This document shows positions 47,259-55,201 of a stretch of DNA of 64,000 nt, piece by piece. Within the stretch, counting starts at the first letter, position 1, and every line of letters begins with the position of its first letter. The position numbers and the translations under genes are program-made. This DNA comes from Pseudoalteromonas shioyasakiensis (GTDB taxonomy: Bacteria; Pseudomonadota; Gammaproteobacteria; Enterobacterales; Alteromonadaceae). The stretch lies in NCBI GenBank assembly GCA_013391845.1, contig CP058414.1, positions 372,001-436,000 of the forward strand. Direction: 5' to 3'. The notes under the pieces are model-generated. The model did not search any database, was not told the origin of the DNA, and was given only the letters and a program-made list of their open reading frames with translations.

Positions 47259-47784
47259 CGGCAAGCTCATTATCTTGAGTTGTTGTATTATCACCATAAC
47301 TTTGCACGAACTGTCGGACATCATTACATTGTTCGTCAGTTAAACCACTGATATGTAAATCAGCACTCATGCCACCGGCACTGTAGAGTCTAAGTGTTGC
47401 CAAGCCTAACTTTCGTTCAATTGGACCGCGATGAATTTCGGTGTGTTGCACGCGAGAAATAGGTAATAAGGTGATTTGTTGCCAAATTAAACCTCGCTTA
47501 AAAGCGATATCGTGCTCTCTTACTGCAACTCCTTTGGCGCGTATACTGTAGAGGTTGTAAACCATTGATAGGATTACCAGCAATGGCAAAACCAGCAGCC
47601 AAGGTGTAGCAATAGCTTCGCTAACGGCTGGATTAAAATGCCGTACAGCTATAATCACAGCCATGAGAGGCACATAAAACAGCAACCAATTTAGTTGTAC
47701 ATGCCATATCGCATTATCTGCAAGTGGTTGGAATTGAATAGTTTGATGCTTTGGAAGGGTTTCTATTTGTTGATTACTAAACAC
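47251..47784 (-). CDS. PH-domain (bPH2, YdbS-like) membrane protein
   Basis: The product has 177 residues with two membrane helices (about 28-46 and 52-73). A single bacterial PH-like domain follows (AVREHDIAFKRGLIWQQITL, LPISRVQHTEIHRGP). It overlaps the YdbT-like gene by eight bases, so the two proteins are translated together and probably form a complex. Confidence 0.9.
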   Translation of the reverse strand: MFSNQQIETLPKHQTIQFQPLADNAIWHVQLNWLLFYVPLMAVIIAVRHFNPAVSEAIATPWLLVLPLLVILSMVYNLYSIRAKGVAVREHDIAFKRGLIWQQITLLPISRVQHTEIHRGPIERKLGLATLRLYSAGGMSADLHISGLTDEQCNDVRQFVQSYGDNTTTQDNELADE

Positions 47785-47798
47785 GGTAATTCCTTGTA

Positions 47799-47819
47799 AA
47801 GGCCAGCGGTGCCGGCCTT
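47799..47819 (-). terminator. Hairpin between the mutarotase gene and the PH-domain operon
   Basis: AAGGCC at 47799-47804 pairs with GGCCTT at 47814-47819. No T tract is seen, so it may only partly separate the two units. Confidence 0.45.
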
Positions 47820-47852
47820 ACGTGCTAACACTGAGTTGTTATATGTTATAAA

Positions 47853-48704
47853 TTATACCCAGCGTAGTTTTGTTGCAAGTGTGTGGCTTGCTCCAGGTGC
47901 AAGTTCAACACTGTCATCAAGGACATTAGCCGCTTCTAAACACAGCATTACGTGGTATTCGTCATCAGCAAAATTAGAAAGGCGTTTTGATTTATCAATC
48001 CAAGGATTCCAAAGCACACACGATGTTGAGTTTTCGCGTCCCACTTCAATAATGCCATCAGGTGTGATGATACGCTGAGTATCTTTCGCTTCGGTGTAAA
48101 CCATGTCTGTTTCACGAGCGAACGACACTAATTCATTCTGCTCAAATGGACCTTCAGCAAATTCAATGTATTTCGCACCTTGCAAACCATCTACTTTAGT
48201 TTCTTCAATTGCAGGTGTTGGGAAATACGTGTGCAGTGCTTGAGTAAACTGTACAGTTTGGTTATCTAAGTTAGTGGTTGTTAAACGCAGTTCTAAACTA
48301 GAGGTTAATATAAACTCAGCTAACAACTTAGTTTTATAAGGCCAATACTTTTCATCAACTTGCGTCATCGGCAGCGACAAACTGATATAAATAGAATCGT
48401 CTTGCTCTTTCACTTCTTCTGCGCGCCACAAACTTGTGCGAGCAACACCATGAGCAGGCCAGCCTTCATGTTGGCTTACTCCGAACCATGGCCAACAAAT
48501 CGGAATACCACCTCGCACACCTTTGCCTTCTTGGTAATCTTCTAGTTCAGAGACCCATAATAATGGCTTTTTATCGGTTGGCGTGAACTCAGTGATCTGC
48601 GCACCTTGCAGAAAAATAGTTGCGCTACAAAACTCACTAGCAACTTTAATAAATTCAAGCCCGGTTTCACTTTGCTCAATCGTAACTGATGGCGATAACT
48701 TCAT
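47853..48704 (-). CDS. yeaD: D-hexose-6-phosphate mutarotase (YeaD-like)
   Basis: The product has 283 residues from the ATG at 48704 (MKLSPSVTIEQ); an in-frame ATG at 48716 adds four residues and cannot be excluded. The aldose-1-epimerase fold is shown by the segments GGIPICWPWFGVSQHEGWPAHG and, later, TYFPTPAIEETKVDGLQG. It should interconvert the anomers of glucose-6-phosphate and related sugars in the cytoplasm. There is no linked sugar gene. Confidence 0.92.
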   Translation of the reverse strand: MKLSPSVTIEQSETGLEFIKVASEFCSATIFLQGAQITEFTPTDKKPLLWVSELEDYQEGKGVRGGIPICWPWFGVSQHEGWPAHGVARTSLWRAEEVKEQDDSIYISLSLPMTQVDEKYWPYKTKLLAEFILTSSLELRLTTTNLDNQTVQFTQALHTYFPTPAIEETKVDGLQGAKYIEFAEGPFEQNELVSFARETDMVYTEAKDTQRIITPDGIIEVGRENSTSCVLWNPWIDKSKRLSNFADDEYHVMLCLEAANVLDDSVELAPGASHTLATKLRWV

Positions 48705-49032
48705 AATTCGTCCCATTTAATGAAAGAAAAATCCACCATACCCAATGCAGTGGCTATTAGTAAATAATATTTAGTTATTTGTATGAATTGTTTTACTACA
48801 AAGTGATGATGTCACCTCGAGTAGCATTTTAAGTATTAACAACAATTACTCCATCTAATTTTTAAACTTTACCTTTTAATTTCTACTCTAATTAATCACC
48901 AAACACGATAATAAGCATTATCGCCGAAAATTATAAGCTACATAGTTATTATTTATTTGAACTCAATTTATTAGATGTGTAATATTTCGCGATTGCGGTT
49001 GCCTCATGCCGCCTTTTTTAAGAGACAGAAAC
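48705..49032. other. Divergent intergenic region with a possible MarR operator
   Basis: The 328 bases are AT-rich. The palindrome CGATAAT-AAGC-ATTATCG at 48906-48923 lies about 110 bases before the MarR gene and is a candidate operator. Nothing else is recognised. Confidence 0.4.
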
Positions 49033-49518
49033 ATGCAAAAGTATGACGAGTTATTAGTGTCGCTGCGTAAAGTGATCAGAGCCATCGACCTTCATTCAAA
49101 ACAGCTCAACAAAACCTCAGGCCTAACCGGCCCACAATTACTTATCATGAATGAGGTTGCACAAACCGATGGTATTACCGCCAGCCGCATCGCACAAAAT
49201 GTAAACTTAAGCCCGGCTACGGTTACCAATATATTAGATCGTATAGAAAACCGTAATCTGATCACTCGTGTGCGTAGCCAATTAGACAAGCGTCGAGTTA
49301 GTTTGCATCTAACAGAAGCGGGAGAACAGCTACTAGAGCAAGCACCTCAGCCATTGCAAGAGCACTTCATCGAAAAGTTCTCAGCACTAGAAGAGTGGGA
49401 GCAAAGTTTACTACTATCATCAATGCAACGCATTGCTGCAATGATGGATGCAGATCAACTCGATGCTTCACCGCTGCTTGAGGTTGGCGCAATCACCAAG
49501 ACATTAGAAGCACAGTAA
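49033..49518 (+). CDS. MarR-family transcriptional regulator
   Basis: The ATG at 49033 (MQKYDELL) gives 161 residues; an earlier ATG at 49006 adds nine residues (MPPFLRDRN) and lacks a ribosome site. The winged helix is typical, with recognition helix SPATVTNILDRIENRNLITR followed by the wing SQLDKRRVSLHLTEAG. MarR proteins usually repress neighbouring genes and release on binding a small ligand. The porin gene 105 bases downstream is a possible target. Confidence 0.9.
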   Translation: MQKYDELLVSLRKVIRAIDLHSKQLNKTSGLTGPQLLIMNEVAQTDGITASRIAQNVNLSPATVTNILDRIENRNLITRVRSQLDKRRVSLHLTEAGEQLLEQAPQPLQEHFIEKFSALEEWEQSLLLSSMQRIAAMMDADQLDASPLLEVGAITKTLEAQ

Positions 49519-49623
49519 AAATTAAAACTGATTGATTAATATTAATTTTCTGTGTCTAGGCTTGGGTTCAGCCTGAATATCAACTATTCTTAACAGTACC
49601 CATTCCAACACTAGCGAAAATTC

Positions 49624-50943
49624 ATGCTTAAACTATCAAAGTTAGCCCTTGCTATAGCCTTGGGCACAACTTCAAGTCTTAGTCAGGCATCTGAAATTGA
49701 TGACCTTCAAGAACAACTGCAATTACTGAAACAGCAAATGCAGCAACTGCAAAGCAAACTAGATGCTGCCGAAGCAAAATCGCAGCAACAAGCCGAGAAA
49801 CAAGCGCAGATTGATGCACAAGTAGCAAAACAACAAAAGCAACTTGAGCAGCAAACAGCGGCCGTAGAAGCACCTAAAAAAGAATCTGGCATTAAAGTCG
49901 GTGGGGCTGTACGTACCAACTTCAGCCATACGTCGTATAACGATGGCAATAAAAACCGCGGTGGTGACTTCGATTTTGACATTTTCAGGCTAAATTTTGC
50001 AGGCGATGTCGGTGATGTACAGCTTAACGCTGAGATCCGTTTTTTCGATTACATGACCGCAGTTAAGTATGCCTATGCAGCCTATGACTTTGCCGAAGAC
50101 TGGCAGGTGCAGGCAGGTATTACCAAAGTGCCTTTTGGTAACTGGCCTTATAACTCACACAACTACTTCTTTGGCACCACTTATTATATTGGTCTTGAAG
50201 ATGACCATGACCTGGGTGTGCTATTCAAACGCAAAATTGCTGACAACTGGCAAATTGACCTTGGCTTTTTCAAAAATGATGAACTAGGTGGCGTTGACGG
50301 CTATGTGGACGACAGAAGCGACCGTTACTCATACGACGTAGTGGGTTTCCGCTCTGCAGGTGAAGGTGTATACGCCGAACCAACCAATGCGATTGGTGAG
50401 TACAACACCTTCTCTGGTCGTTATGGTTATCACTTTGAGCATGATGGCGGCACCACCGAGCTAGGTGTTTCAGCCTTATCTGGCGGCTTACATGATGGTG
50501 AAGATAAAGCTGGCGACTACTACGCTTGGGCTGTGCACTTAAACAGCACAATTGGTCCATGGAATTTCCAACTTCAGCATGGTGAATATAACTACGATAT
50601 CGACAACGTCGACCGTATGGCCGTGGGTGCTTATGCGTTTTACGATAGTATTGCCGCAGAAGCGACCATGACTAATGCTAATATCGCTTACAGCCTTCCT
50701 GTAGAATGGGGTCCGGTAACAAACCTACAGTTTTACAATGACTACGGCATTATTTATGACAAGTCAGACAACAGCGAAGATACATGGATGAATGTAACCG
50801 GTGTATCTGTTGCTGCAGGCGGCTTATTCACTTACTTTGATTTTGTACAAGCGAAAAACCAACCATTCGTTGGTGGTTCAATTGCTGGCGACAGCGATGA
50901 GACTGAAACCCGCTTCAATATCAATATAGGTTATTATTTCTAA
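49624..50943 (+). CDS. Porin (Porin_O_P-like) with N-terminal coiled coil
   Basis: The product has 439 residues. A signal peptide (ends SQAS, about residue 23) is followed by a glutamine-rich coiled coil (about 25-80), which probably binds peptidoglycan or forms a trimer stalk. A 16-strand-like beta-barrel then runs to the terminal phenylalanine (INIGYYF). The family includes phosphate-selective and other anion porins. The substrate is not determined. A strong terminator follows at 50981. Confidence 0.88.
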   Translation: MLKLSKLALAIALGTTSSLSQASEIDDLQEQLQLLKQQMQQLQSKLDAAEAKSQQQAEKQAQIDAQVAKQQKQLEQQTAAVEAPKKESGIKVGGAVRTNFSHTSYNDGNKNRGGDFDFDIFRLNFAGDVGDVQLNAEIRFFDYMTAVKYAYAAYDFAEDWQVQAGITKVPFGNWPYNSHNYFFGTTYYIGLEDDHDLGVLFKRKIADNWQIDLGFFKNDELGGVDGYVDDRSDRYSYDVVGFRSAGEGVYAEPTNAIGEYNTFSGRYGYHFEHDGGTTELGVSALSGGLHDGEDKAGDYYAWAVHLNSTIGPWNFQLQHGEYNYDIDNVDRMAVGAYAFYDSIAAEATMTNANIAYSLPVEWGPVTNLQFYNDYGIIYDKSDNSEDTWMNVTGVSVAAGGLFTYFDFVQAKNQPFVGGSIAGDSDETETRFNINIGYYF

Positions 50944-50980
50944 TAGTAATATACCCGCTTAATTTAGCGAGCTATTTAGG

Positions 50981-51010
50981 GGCAAGGAGATGTTCTCCTT
51001 GCCTTTCTTT
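50981..51010 (+). terminator. Terminator of the porin gene
   Basis: GGCAAGGAGA pairs with TCTCCTTGCC around TGT, followed by TTTCTTT. Confidence 0.87.
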
Positions 51011-51153
51011 ACTTTACTCAAAAACTCACAATAATTTCACGATCTTCTTAGATTGAGTAATAACTAGCTTAATTTATACCTTACTCCTTGATAGCCACTA
51101 TGCTCATATTTCAGGTCCGTTCTGTACCTTTGCAAGCACGTTTTTCTGGCTAT

Positions 51154-51172
51154 ATAAATGTAAATCATTATT
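51154..51172 (+). promoter_or_regulatory. Fur-box-like site ahead of the heme-oxygenase remnant
   Basis: ATAAATGTAAATCATTATT has 13 of 19 matches to the Fur consensus, including a perfect AATCATTAT half. A true Fur-controlled promoter may have served the now broken gene and DUF454. Confidence 0.5.
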
Positions 51173-51209
51173 ATATTGCGCCATTCTAAACATGTTTTAT
51201 TGACAAAAG

Positions 51210-51454
51210 CTGTATGTAATTGAAGGATCACAATTTTCTGCAGCTACATTAGGCAAACAAGTTGAAGCTGAGCTAAAGTTAAATAATCAACGTGGTGCAC
51301 GCTACCTTGCTAAGCCAGTGAATACTCTAAAGGCTGTCAACTAAGTCATCTTATTGATAGCCTTGAGCTCTGTGAACAGCAACAAGCCACTTTGTTAGAG
51401 GGTGCCGAGCAAGCACTGCAACGATTTAAGTTTTATCAGGCCCAACTTTATTGA
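51210..51454 (+). pseudogene. Heme oxygenase remnant
   Basis: The first frame, from 51210, reads LYVIEGSQFSAATLGKQVE, which resembles the YVLEGSTLGG segment near the heme pocket of bacterial biliverdin-producing heme oxygenases. It stops at TAA 51342-51344. A second frame from about 51344 reads HLIDSLELCEQQQATLLEGA and then EQALQRFKFYQAQLY, like the C-terminal helix of the family. It stops at 51452-51454. The N-terminal half, including the proximal histidine region, is missing and the middle is shortened. The stop overlaps the ATG of the next gene (TGATG), so it was once translationally coupled to DUF454. Confidence 0.55.
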
Positions 51455-51951
51455 TGAATGTGAAAGCGGCGTTTACCGCCTATAAAAATGGCTGCTATCA
51501 ATTACTCGGGTTATTGATGGTGGGTTTAGGTATCATAGGTATTGCATTACCTGTGATGCCTACAACTATCTTTTTTATACTAGCATTGGCGTGCTTTACC
51601 CGCTCATCACCTAAGCTCTCTGCCTGGCTGCTACACCATCCAAAGTACGGCCAGCCTCTGAGGTTTTGGCAAGAACATAAGGTTGTTCCTACTCGTGCTA
51701 AGTTCTTAGCTGGTTTTGGTATGGCTATCGGGTATGCTTTTTTACTACAAAGTGCCGCACCAATTTGGGTGATGTACTTAGTGGCAGTAATTGAATTGAG
51801 CGTGTTAGCCTATTTAATTAATCGCCCCTCTGCACCAAAAAAATCAACACTCTTACAAGTTAAACTGACTACACACACCGGTTTAATGCTGCTTGCCTGT
51901 TTTCTCAGTTCGCAACTTGCTGTAGTTGCTTATCTCGCTATTCATTTCTAA
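51454..51951 (+). CDS. DUF454 (YbaN-like) inner-membrane protein
   Basis: The product has 165 residues from the ATG at 51454, which overlaps the stop of the heme-oxygenase remnant. The family motif GLGIIGIALPVMPTTIFFIL near residue 20 is clear, followed by FTRSSPKLSAWLLHHPKYG. There are about four membrane helices. The function of YbaN proteins is unknown. In this setting it appears iron or heme linked. Confidence 0.88.
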   Translation: MNVKAAFTAYKNGCYQLLGLLMVGLGIIGIALPVMPTTIFFILALACFTRSSPKLSAWLLHHPKYGQPLRFWQEHKVVPTRAKFLAGFGMAIGYAFLLQSAAPIWVMYLVAVIELSVLAYLINRPSAPKKSTLLQVKLTTHTGLMLLACFLSSQLAVVAYLAIHF

Positions 51952-51989
51952 AACAAAGAAATGTAAAGAACGTAAACACGCTTGTTATT

Positions 51990-52008
51990 GGTAATGCAAA
52001 TCATTATC
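51990..52008 (+). promoter_or_regulatory. Fur box upstream of the PepSY/DUF2271/DUF4198 operon
   Basis: GGTAATGCAAATCATTATC agrees with the Fur consensus at 16 of 19 positions. It lies 32 bases ahead of the first ATG of the operon, in or just below the promoter. Confidence 0.75.
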
Positions 52009-52039
52009 ATGCCTGTATCTTTAACGAATAAACCGCATT

Positions 52040-52672
52040 ATGTTCTCATTTAACAAACGTAGCTTTTATAGCGTTAGCCGCGCCTTACACATATACCTTT
52101 CAACGGCCTTATTCTTTTTACTTATTTTATTTTGTGTCAGCGGCATCATTCTTAATCACGTTAGTTGGCTCGAAAATGATAAACATAATGGTCAGAACCA
52201 ACTACTTGTTTCTGCAAAGTTATTCGAAAAAGCACAAGCTAATCTCGACACGTTACCGAGCCTATACCTTGAAATAGAACAGTACATGCAGCAGCAATTT
52301 TCACTTAGTAATGTAAAAAGTATTGAGTGGGAAAAAGAAGATGCGTTAGTAATGCTCGACTATCCGCTGCCAGCAGGCTTTGCTTACGCCGAAATCGATT
52401 TTCAAACGGGCGAGCTCAATATTGATTATCAAACCGGCGGCTTTATGAGTCTGATTGGCGACCTACACAAAGGCCGCCATACAGGTAAAGCATGGAGCTG
52501 GGTCATTGATATCTCAGCTGTTTTGATGATTCTGTTTGCCATCACCGGATTAATTATTCTCTTTCAAAACCGTAAAAAACGGGCCGCAGGCCTTTGGTTA
52601 ACGCTTCTTGGTGTTGCCACGCCTTTGGTCATTTATCTAGTTTGGGTGCCTCAACTTAAAGGAGTATCTTAA
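52040..52672 (+). CDS. PepSY-associated membrane protein
   Basis: The product has 210 residues. An N-terminal membrane helix (about 17-38), a periplasmic PepSY-like region and two C-terminal helices (about 150-177 and 187-205, with the family segment DLHKGRHTGKAWSWVIDISA) are visible. Such proteins accompany iron or siderophore uptake genes and may reduce or move ferric compounds; the role is not proven. Its stop overlaps the next ATG (TAATG). Confidence 0.87.
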   Translation: MFSFNKRSFYSVSRALHIYLSTALFFLLILFCVSGIILNHVSWLENDKHNGQNQLLVSAKLFEKAQANLDTLPSLYLEIEQYMQQQFSLSNVKSIEWEKEDALVMLDYPLPAGFAYAEIDFQTGELNIDYQTGGFMSLIGDLHKGRHTGKAWSWVIDISAVLMILFAITGLIILFQNRKKRAAGLWLTLLGVATPLVIYLVWVPQLKGVS

Positions 52673-53172
52673 TGAAACAAGCCCACTTAATCGCAGCTCT
52701 ACTAATTGGCTGTTTATTCAGCCCACTGAGCTTTGCAAAAGATCCCAACCTCACCGTTGAGTTCACTTTACCTGAGCTAGATGTTTCTCCATATCATCGC
52801 CCTTACGTGGCGCTATGGCTAGAAACACCTGAACGTAAACACGTTACCACTATTGCACTTTGGGTCGAAAAAGCTGAATGGTTTAAAGACTTACGTCAGT
52901 GGTGGCGAAAAGCAGGTCGTAGCAACGACAGCTTTGATGGTGTAACAGGTGCAACAAAACGCCCAGGCACTTACACCATTGAGTGGCAAGGTAAAGATTT
53001 AAAAGGTAATCCAGTTAAACCTGGTAGCTACCTGCTTAATGTTGAAGTTGTACGTGAGGAAGGTGGCCGAGATTACACCCGCGTTGAAATCGACTTAACG
53101 AAAGACGGCAAAGTCACAATTAAAGGCGAAAAAGAGTTCGCGACTAGCTTTGTTACCATTACCAGTAATTAA
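52672..53172 (+). CDS. DUF2271 periplasmic protein
   Basis: The product has 166 residues. It has a signal peptide (about 1-22, ending SFAKD) and a beta-sandwich-like DUF2271 body (VALWLETPERKHVTTIALWV, FDGVTGATKRPG, YLLNVEVVREEGG). It is translated from the overlapping stop/start with the PepSY gene. The function is not known, but in many Gammaproteobacteria this trio is under Fur control. Confidence 0.9.
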   Translation: MKQAHLIAALLIGCLFSPLSFAKDPNLTVEFTLPELDVSPYHRPYVALWLETPERKHVTTIALWVEKAEWFKDLRQWWRKAGRSNDSFDGVTGATKRPGTYTIEWQGKDLKGNPVKPGSYLLNVEVVREEGGRDYTRVEIDLTKDGKVTIKGEKEFATSFVTITSN

Positions 53173-53181
53173 GGACAAACA

Positions 53182-54024
53182 ATGAAATTAAAATTATTAA
53201 AAACGGCGCTGATTGGCGCAGTAACCTTCACAGCACTTGCCTCTGGCTATGCACAAGCACACGCCCGTTGGTTAATGCCATCTCACACTTCTTTATCTGG
53301 TGAGAAAACTCACTATGTGATGATCGATGCCAGTATTTCGAATGAGTTGTTTAGCCCAGATAAAGCATACCGCCCGAAAGAAAAAGGCGCAGAGTATGAC
53401 GACAACTTATTAATTGCCCTTGCTCCAAATGGTAAGCCGGTTAAAGAAACGATCCGCGCATACTACTTAAAACGCAAAAACTCAGCGGCAGTGAGTTTAT
53501 CTCAAGACGGTACTTACCATATTGCTATGCAGCAAAAACCAATGCTAATGACTTTCTATAAAGACAAAGATGGCAACCGTGGCCGTGTGTTCGCAGGTAA
53601 AAAAGAAGCAGACCTACCAGCAGGCGCAACCGATGTACGCACTGTAAAATCAATCGCAACGGTTGATACTTTTGTAAGCCGTAATGGTACTTCTAAGCCA
53701 ACATTGCTTGGTCAAGGTTTAGAAATTTCAGGCCCAACTCACCCGAACGATCTATTTGCTGGTGAAGAAGCTAAGTTCCAATTATTAATGGATGGCAAAC
53801 CAGCCGCTGACGTTGAGCTTGCTATTGTTCGTGGTAGTGCACGCTATCGCAATGAGCGTGACGAAGTGAAAGTAACAACCGATAAAAAAGGCTTCTTTAC
53901 TGTGACATTCGCTCATGCCGATATGTATCTGATTGAAGCATCTGTTGATCAAAAACCAACAGAGGCCGATATCGATAATGTACGCTACTCATTATTCACA
54001 ACGCTTGAAGTGGCGCCTGAGTAG
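53182..54024 (+). CDS. DUF4198 periplasmic protein
   Basis: The product has 280 residues. A signal peptide ends near AQAHARW; after cleavage the mature N-terminus would carry a His (HARW), a usual metal-binding feature of the DUF4198/NikK-like group. An Ig-like domain follows (ANGKPVKETIRAYY, LLMDGKPAADVELAIVRG, KGFFTVTFAHADMYLIEA). It is third in the Fur-linked operon and probably binds metal for the uptake system. The metal is not known. Confidence 0.9.
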   Translation: MKLKLLKTALIGAVTFTALASGYAQAHARWLMPSHTSLSGEKTHYVMIDASISNELFSPDKAYRPKEKGAEYDDNLLIALAPNGKPVKETIRAYYLKRKNSAAVSLSQDGTYHIAMQQKPMLMTFYKDKDGNRGRVFAGKKEADLPAGATDVRTVKSIATVDTFVSRNGTSKPTLLGQGLEISGPTHPNDLFAGEEAKFQLLMDGKPAADVELAIVRGSARYRNERDEVKVTTDKKGFFTVTFAHADMYLIEASVDQKPTEADIDNVRYSLFTTLEVAPE

Positions 54025-54030
54025 TTTGCT

Positions 54031-54056
54031 AATTAGGCCTTAAAATTGGCCTAATT
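54031..54056. terminator. Convergent hairpin after the DUF4198 gene
   Basis: AATTAGGCC at 54031-54039 pairs with GGCCTAATT at 54048-54056. It overlaps the stop codon of the minus-strand gene. No long T tract is present. Confidence 0.5.
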
Positions 54057-54587
54057 CGACTTTCGAGGAAGGCGGTAGTCAACAGTGTGATCGCAGCTAC
54101 CGTCTTTCTCGCAATCATTAACCCCATCACCATCGACATCCCAGCTTGGGTGCATGCCTTTTAATGTACTTTTTACGACGCTAATATCGGCAGTAAATTC
54201 ACTTTGCTCATCACGGCGCGCGGCATTGCGCATCAAAAAGACCCGAATCACATAATCGCCATCATCAGAGATTTTAATCTCAGCATGATCACCTTTTACC
54301 GGGCCAACAAACAAAGCAGTTGGGTTGCCTTTTGGTAAAATATTAAAGTAGTTGCTTGAATTTGATGGAGCAAAATCAACCGTTAAGGTAGTGCCTTTAT
54401 TAAGGTTAATTTGATATTCCAGCATCTCATAACCTTTAATTGTGTCTTTAACTTGCCAGCTTTGCTGCACCGCAATATCTGAAGCTAGCAACTCATAATG
54501 ACGACTATTTGGTAAATTTTGTTCAGCAAACACCAAGCTACTTGTAGCCACCGAAAAACAAAACCCTATCAATAACAACAACTTCAT
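54051..54587 (-). CDS. Secreted protein with calcium-binding-like motif, unknown function
   Basis: The product has 178 residues from the ATG at 54587 (AGAGG upstream). A signal peptide (about 1-22, ending VFAEQ) is followed by a beta-rich domain resembling pre-peptidase C-terminal or bacterial Ig-like folds (DDGDYVIRVFLMRNAA). Near the C-terminus, DVDGDGVNDCEKDGSCD has the spacing of a thrombospondin type 3/EF-hand-like calcium loop. It is convergent with the iron operon. I do not recognise a specific family. Confidence 0.78.
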   Translation of the reverse strand: MKLLLLIGFCFSVATSSLVFAEQNLPNSRHYELLASDIAVQQSWQVKDTIKGYEMLEYQINLNKGTTLTVDFAPSNSSNYFNILPKGNPTALFVGPVKGDHAEIKISDDGDYVIRVFLMRNAARRDEQSEFTADISVVKSTLKGMHPSWDVDGDGVNDCEKDGSCDHTVDYRLPRKSN

Positions 54588-54715
54588 ATTCAACCTCTTT
54601 TTGGATTCTTTTTTAGAGAATGATAAATGCTGATTTTACAATTTTTAATTCTTTTAAAGTGAACTTATAGTTACTCCATCGCAGACACACTGCTTAACGA
54701 AACAGGATACCTACT

Positions 54716-55141
54716 ATGAAACTTTTTACTTTAATCTCAGCTCAACCACACTTACAAAATATTAGCACTTTATTGGCACGTATTGGTTTATCGGCCATCT
54801 TTTTACTAACCGGCTTTAGCAAAATAGAGTTTTTCGATGCTACAGCGCAATATATGAGTAGTGTCGGTTTACCAGAGTTCTTACTGCCGTTTGTGATTGC
54901 CTTTGAAATTGTTGGCGGATTATTTATTTTACTAGGCTTTTTAACACAACTAACCGCTGTCGCTTTTGCTGGTTTCAGCCTAGTTAGTGCTTTGTTATTC
55001 CACTTTCAACTTGATGATCAAATGCAATTTTTAATGTTCTACAAAAACATTGCAATGGCAGGCGGCTTTTTAGCATTAGCCAGTGTTGGTGCAGGCAAAA
55101 TCAGCCTAGATCAACTAGTGTTAAAACGTAGTCAGGCTTAA
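54716..55141 (+). CDS. DoxX family membrane protein
   Basis: The product has 141 residues with four membrane helices. The DoxX signature LLARIGLSAIFLLTGFSKIE is near residue 20. Such proteins occur beside pirins and are linked to redox balance in some bacteria. A strong hairpin terminator separates it from the pirin gene. Confidence 0.9.
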   Translation: MKLFTLISAQPHLQNISTLLARIGLSAIFLLTGFSKIEFFDATAQYMSSVGLPEFLLPFVIAFEIVGGLFILLGFLTQLTAVAFAGFSLVSALLFHFQLDDQMQFLMFYKNIAMAGGFLALASVGAGKISLDQLVLKRSQA

Positions 55142-55150
55142 CATTTATCC

Positions 55151-55187
55151 CAGCCAATAACCTAGGTTGTTGGCTGAATTTGTTTTT
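55151..55187 (+). terminator. Terminator between DoxX and pirin
   Basis: CAGCCAATAACC pairs with GGTTGTTGGCTG, and the tail is AATTTGTTTTT. The T tract makes this a convincing intrinsic terminator. Confidence 0.8.
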
Positions 55188-55201
55188 AAGAGGGCGCGAA
55201 T

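Larger units (their letters stand above)
50944..51209. other. Non-coding stretch between the porin terminator and the heme-oxygenase remnant
   Basis: It contains the terminator at 50981-51010 and the Fur-box-like site at 51154-51172, and no ORF. The 5' part of the heme oxygenase gene would be expected in the last part of this stretch but is missing. Confidence 0.6.

Noticed and set aside
47259-47324. Longer start of the YdbT-like protein
   Set aside because: It lies entirely within the YdbS-like gene. The first membrane helix begins right after the ATG at 47258.
49707-49982. Cysteine-rich 91-residue minus-strand frame
   Set aside because: It is the antisense shadow of the glutamine-rich coiled coil of the porin (CAG/CTG codons read as Cys/Ser). 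It is not a cysteine-rich peptide gene.
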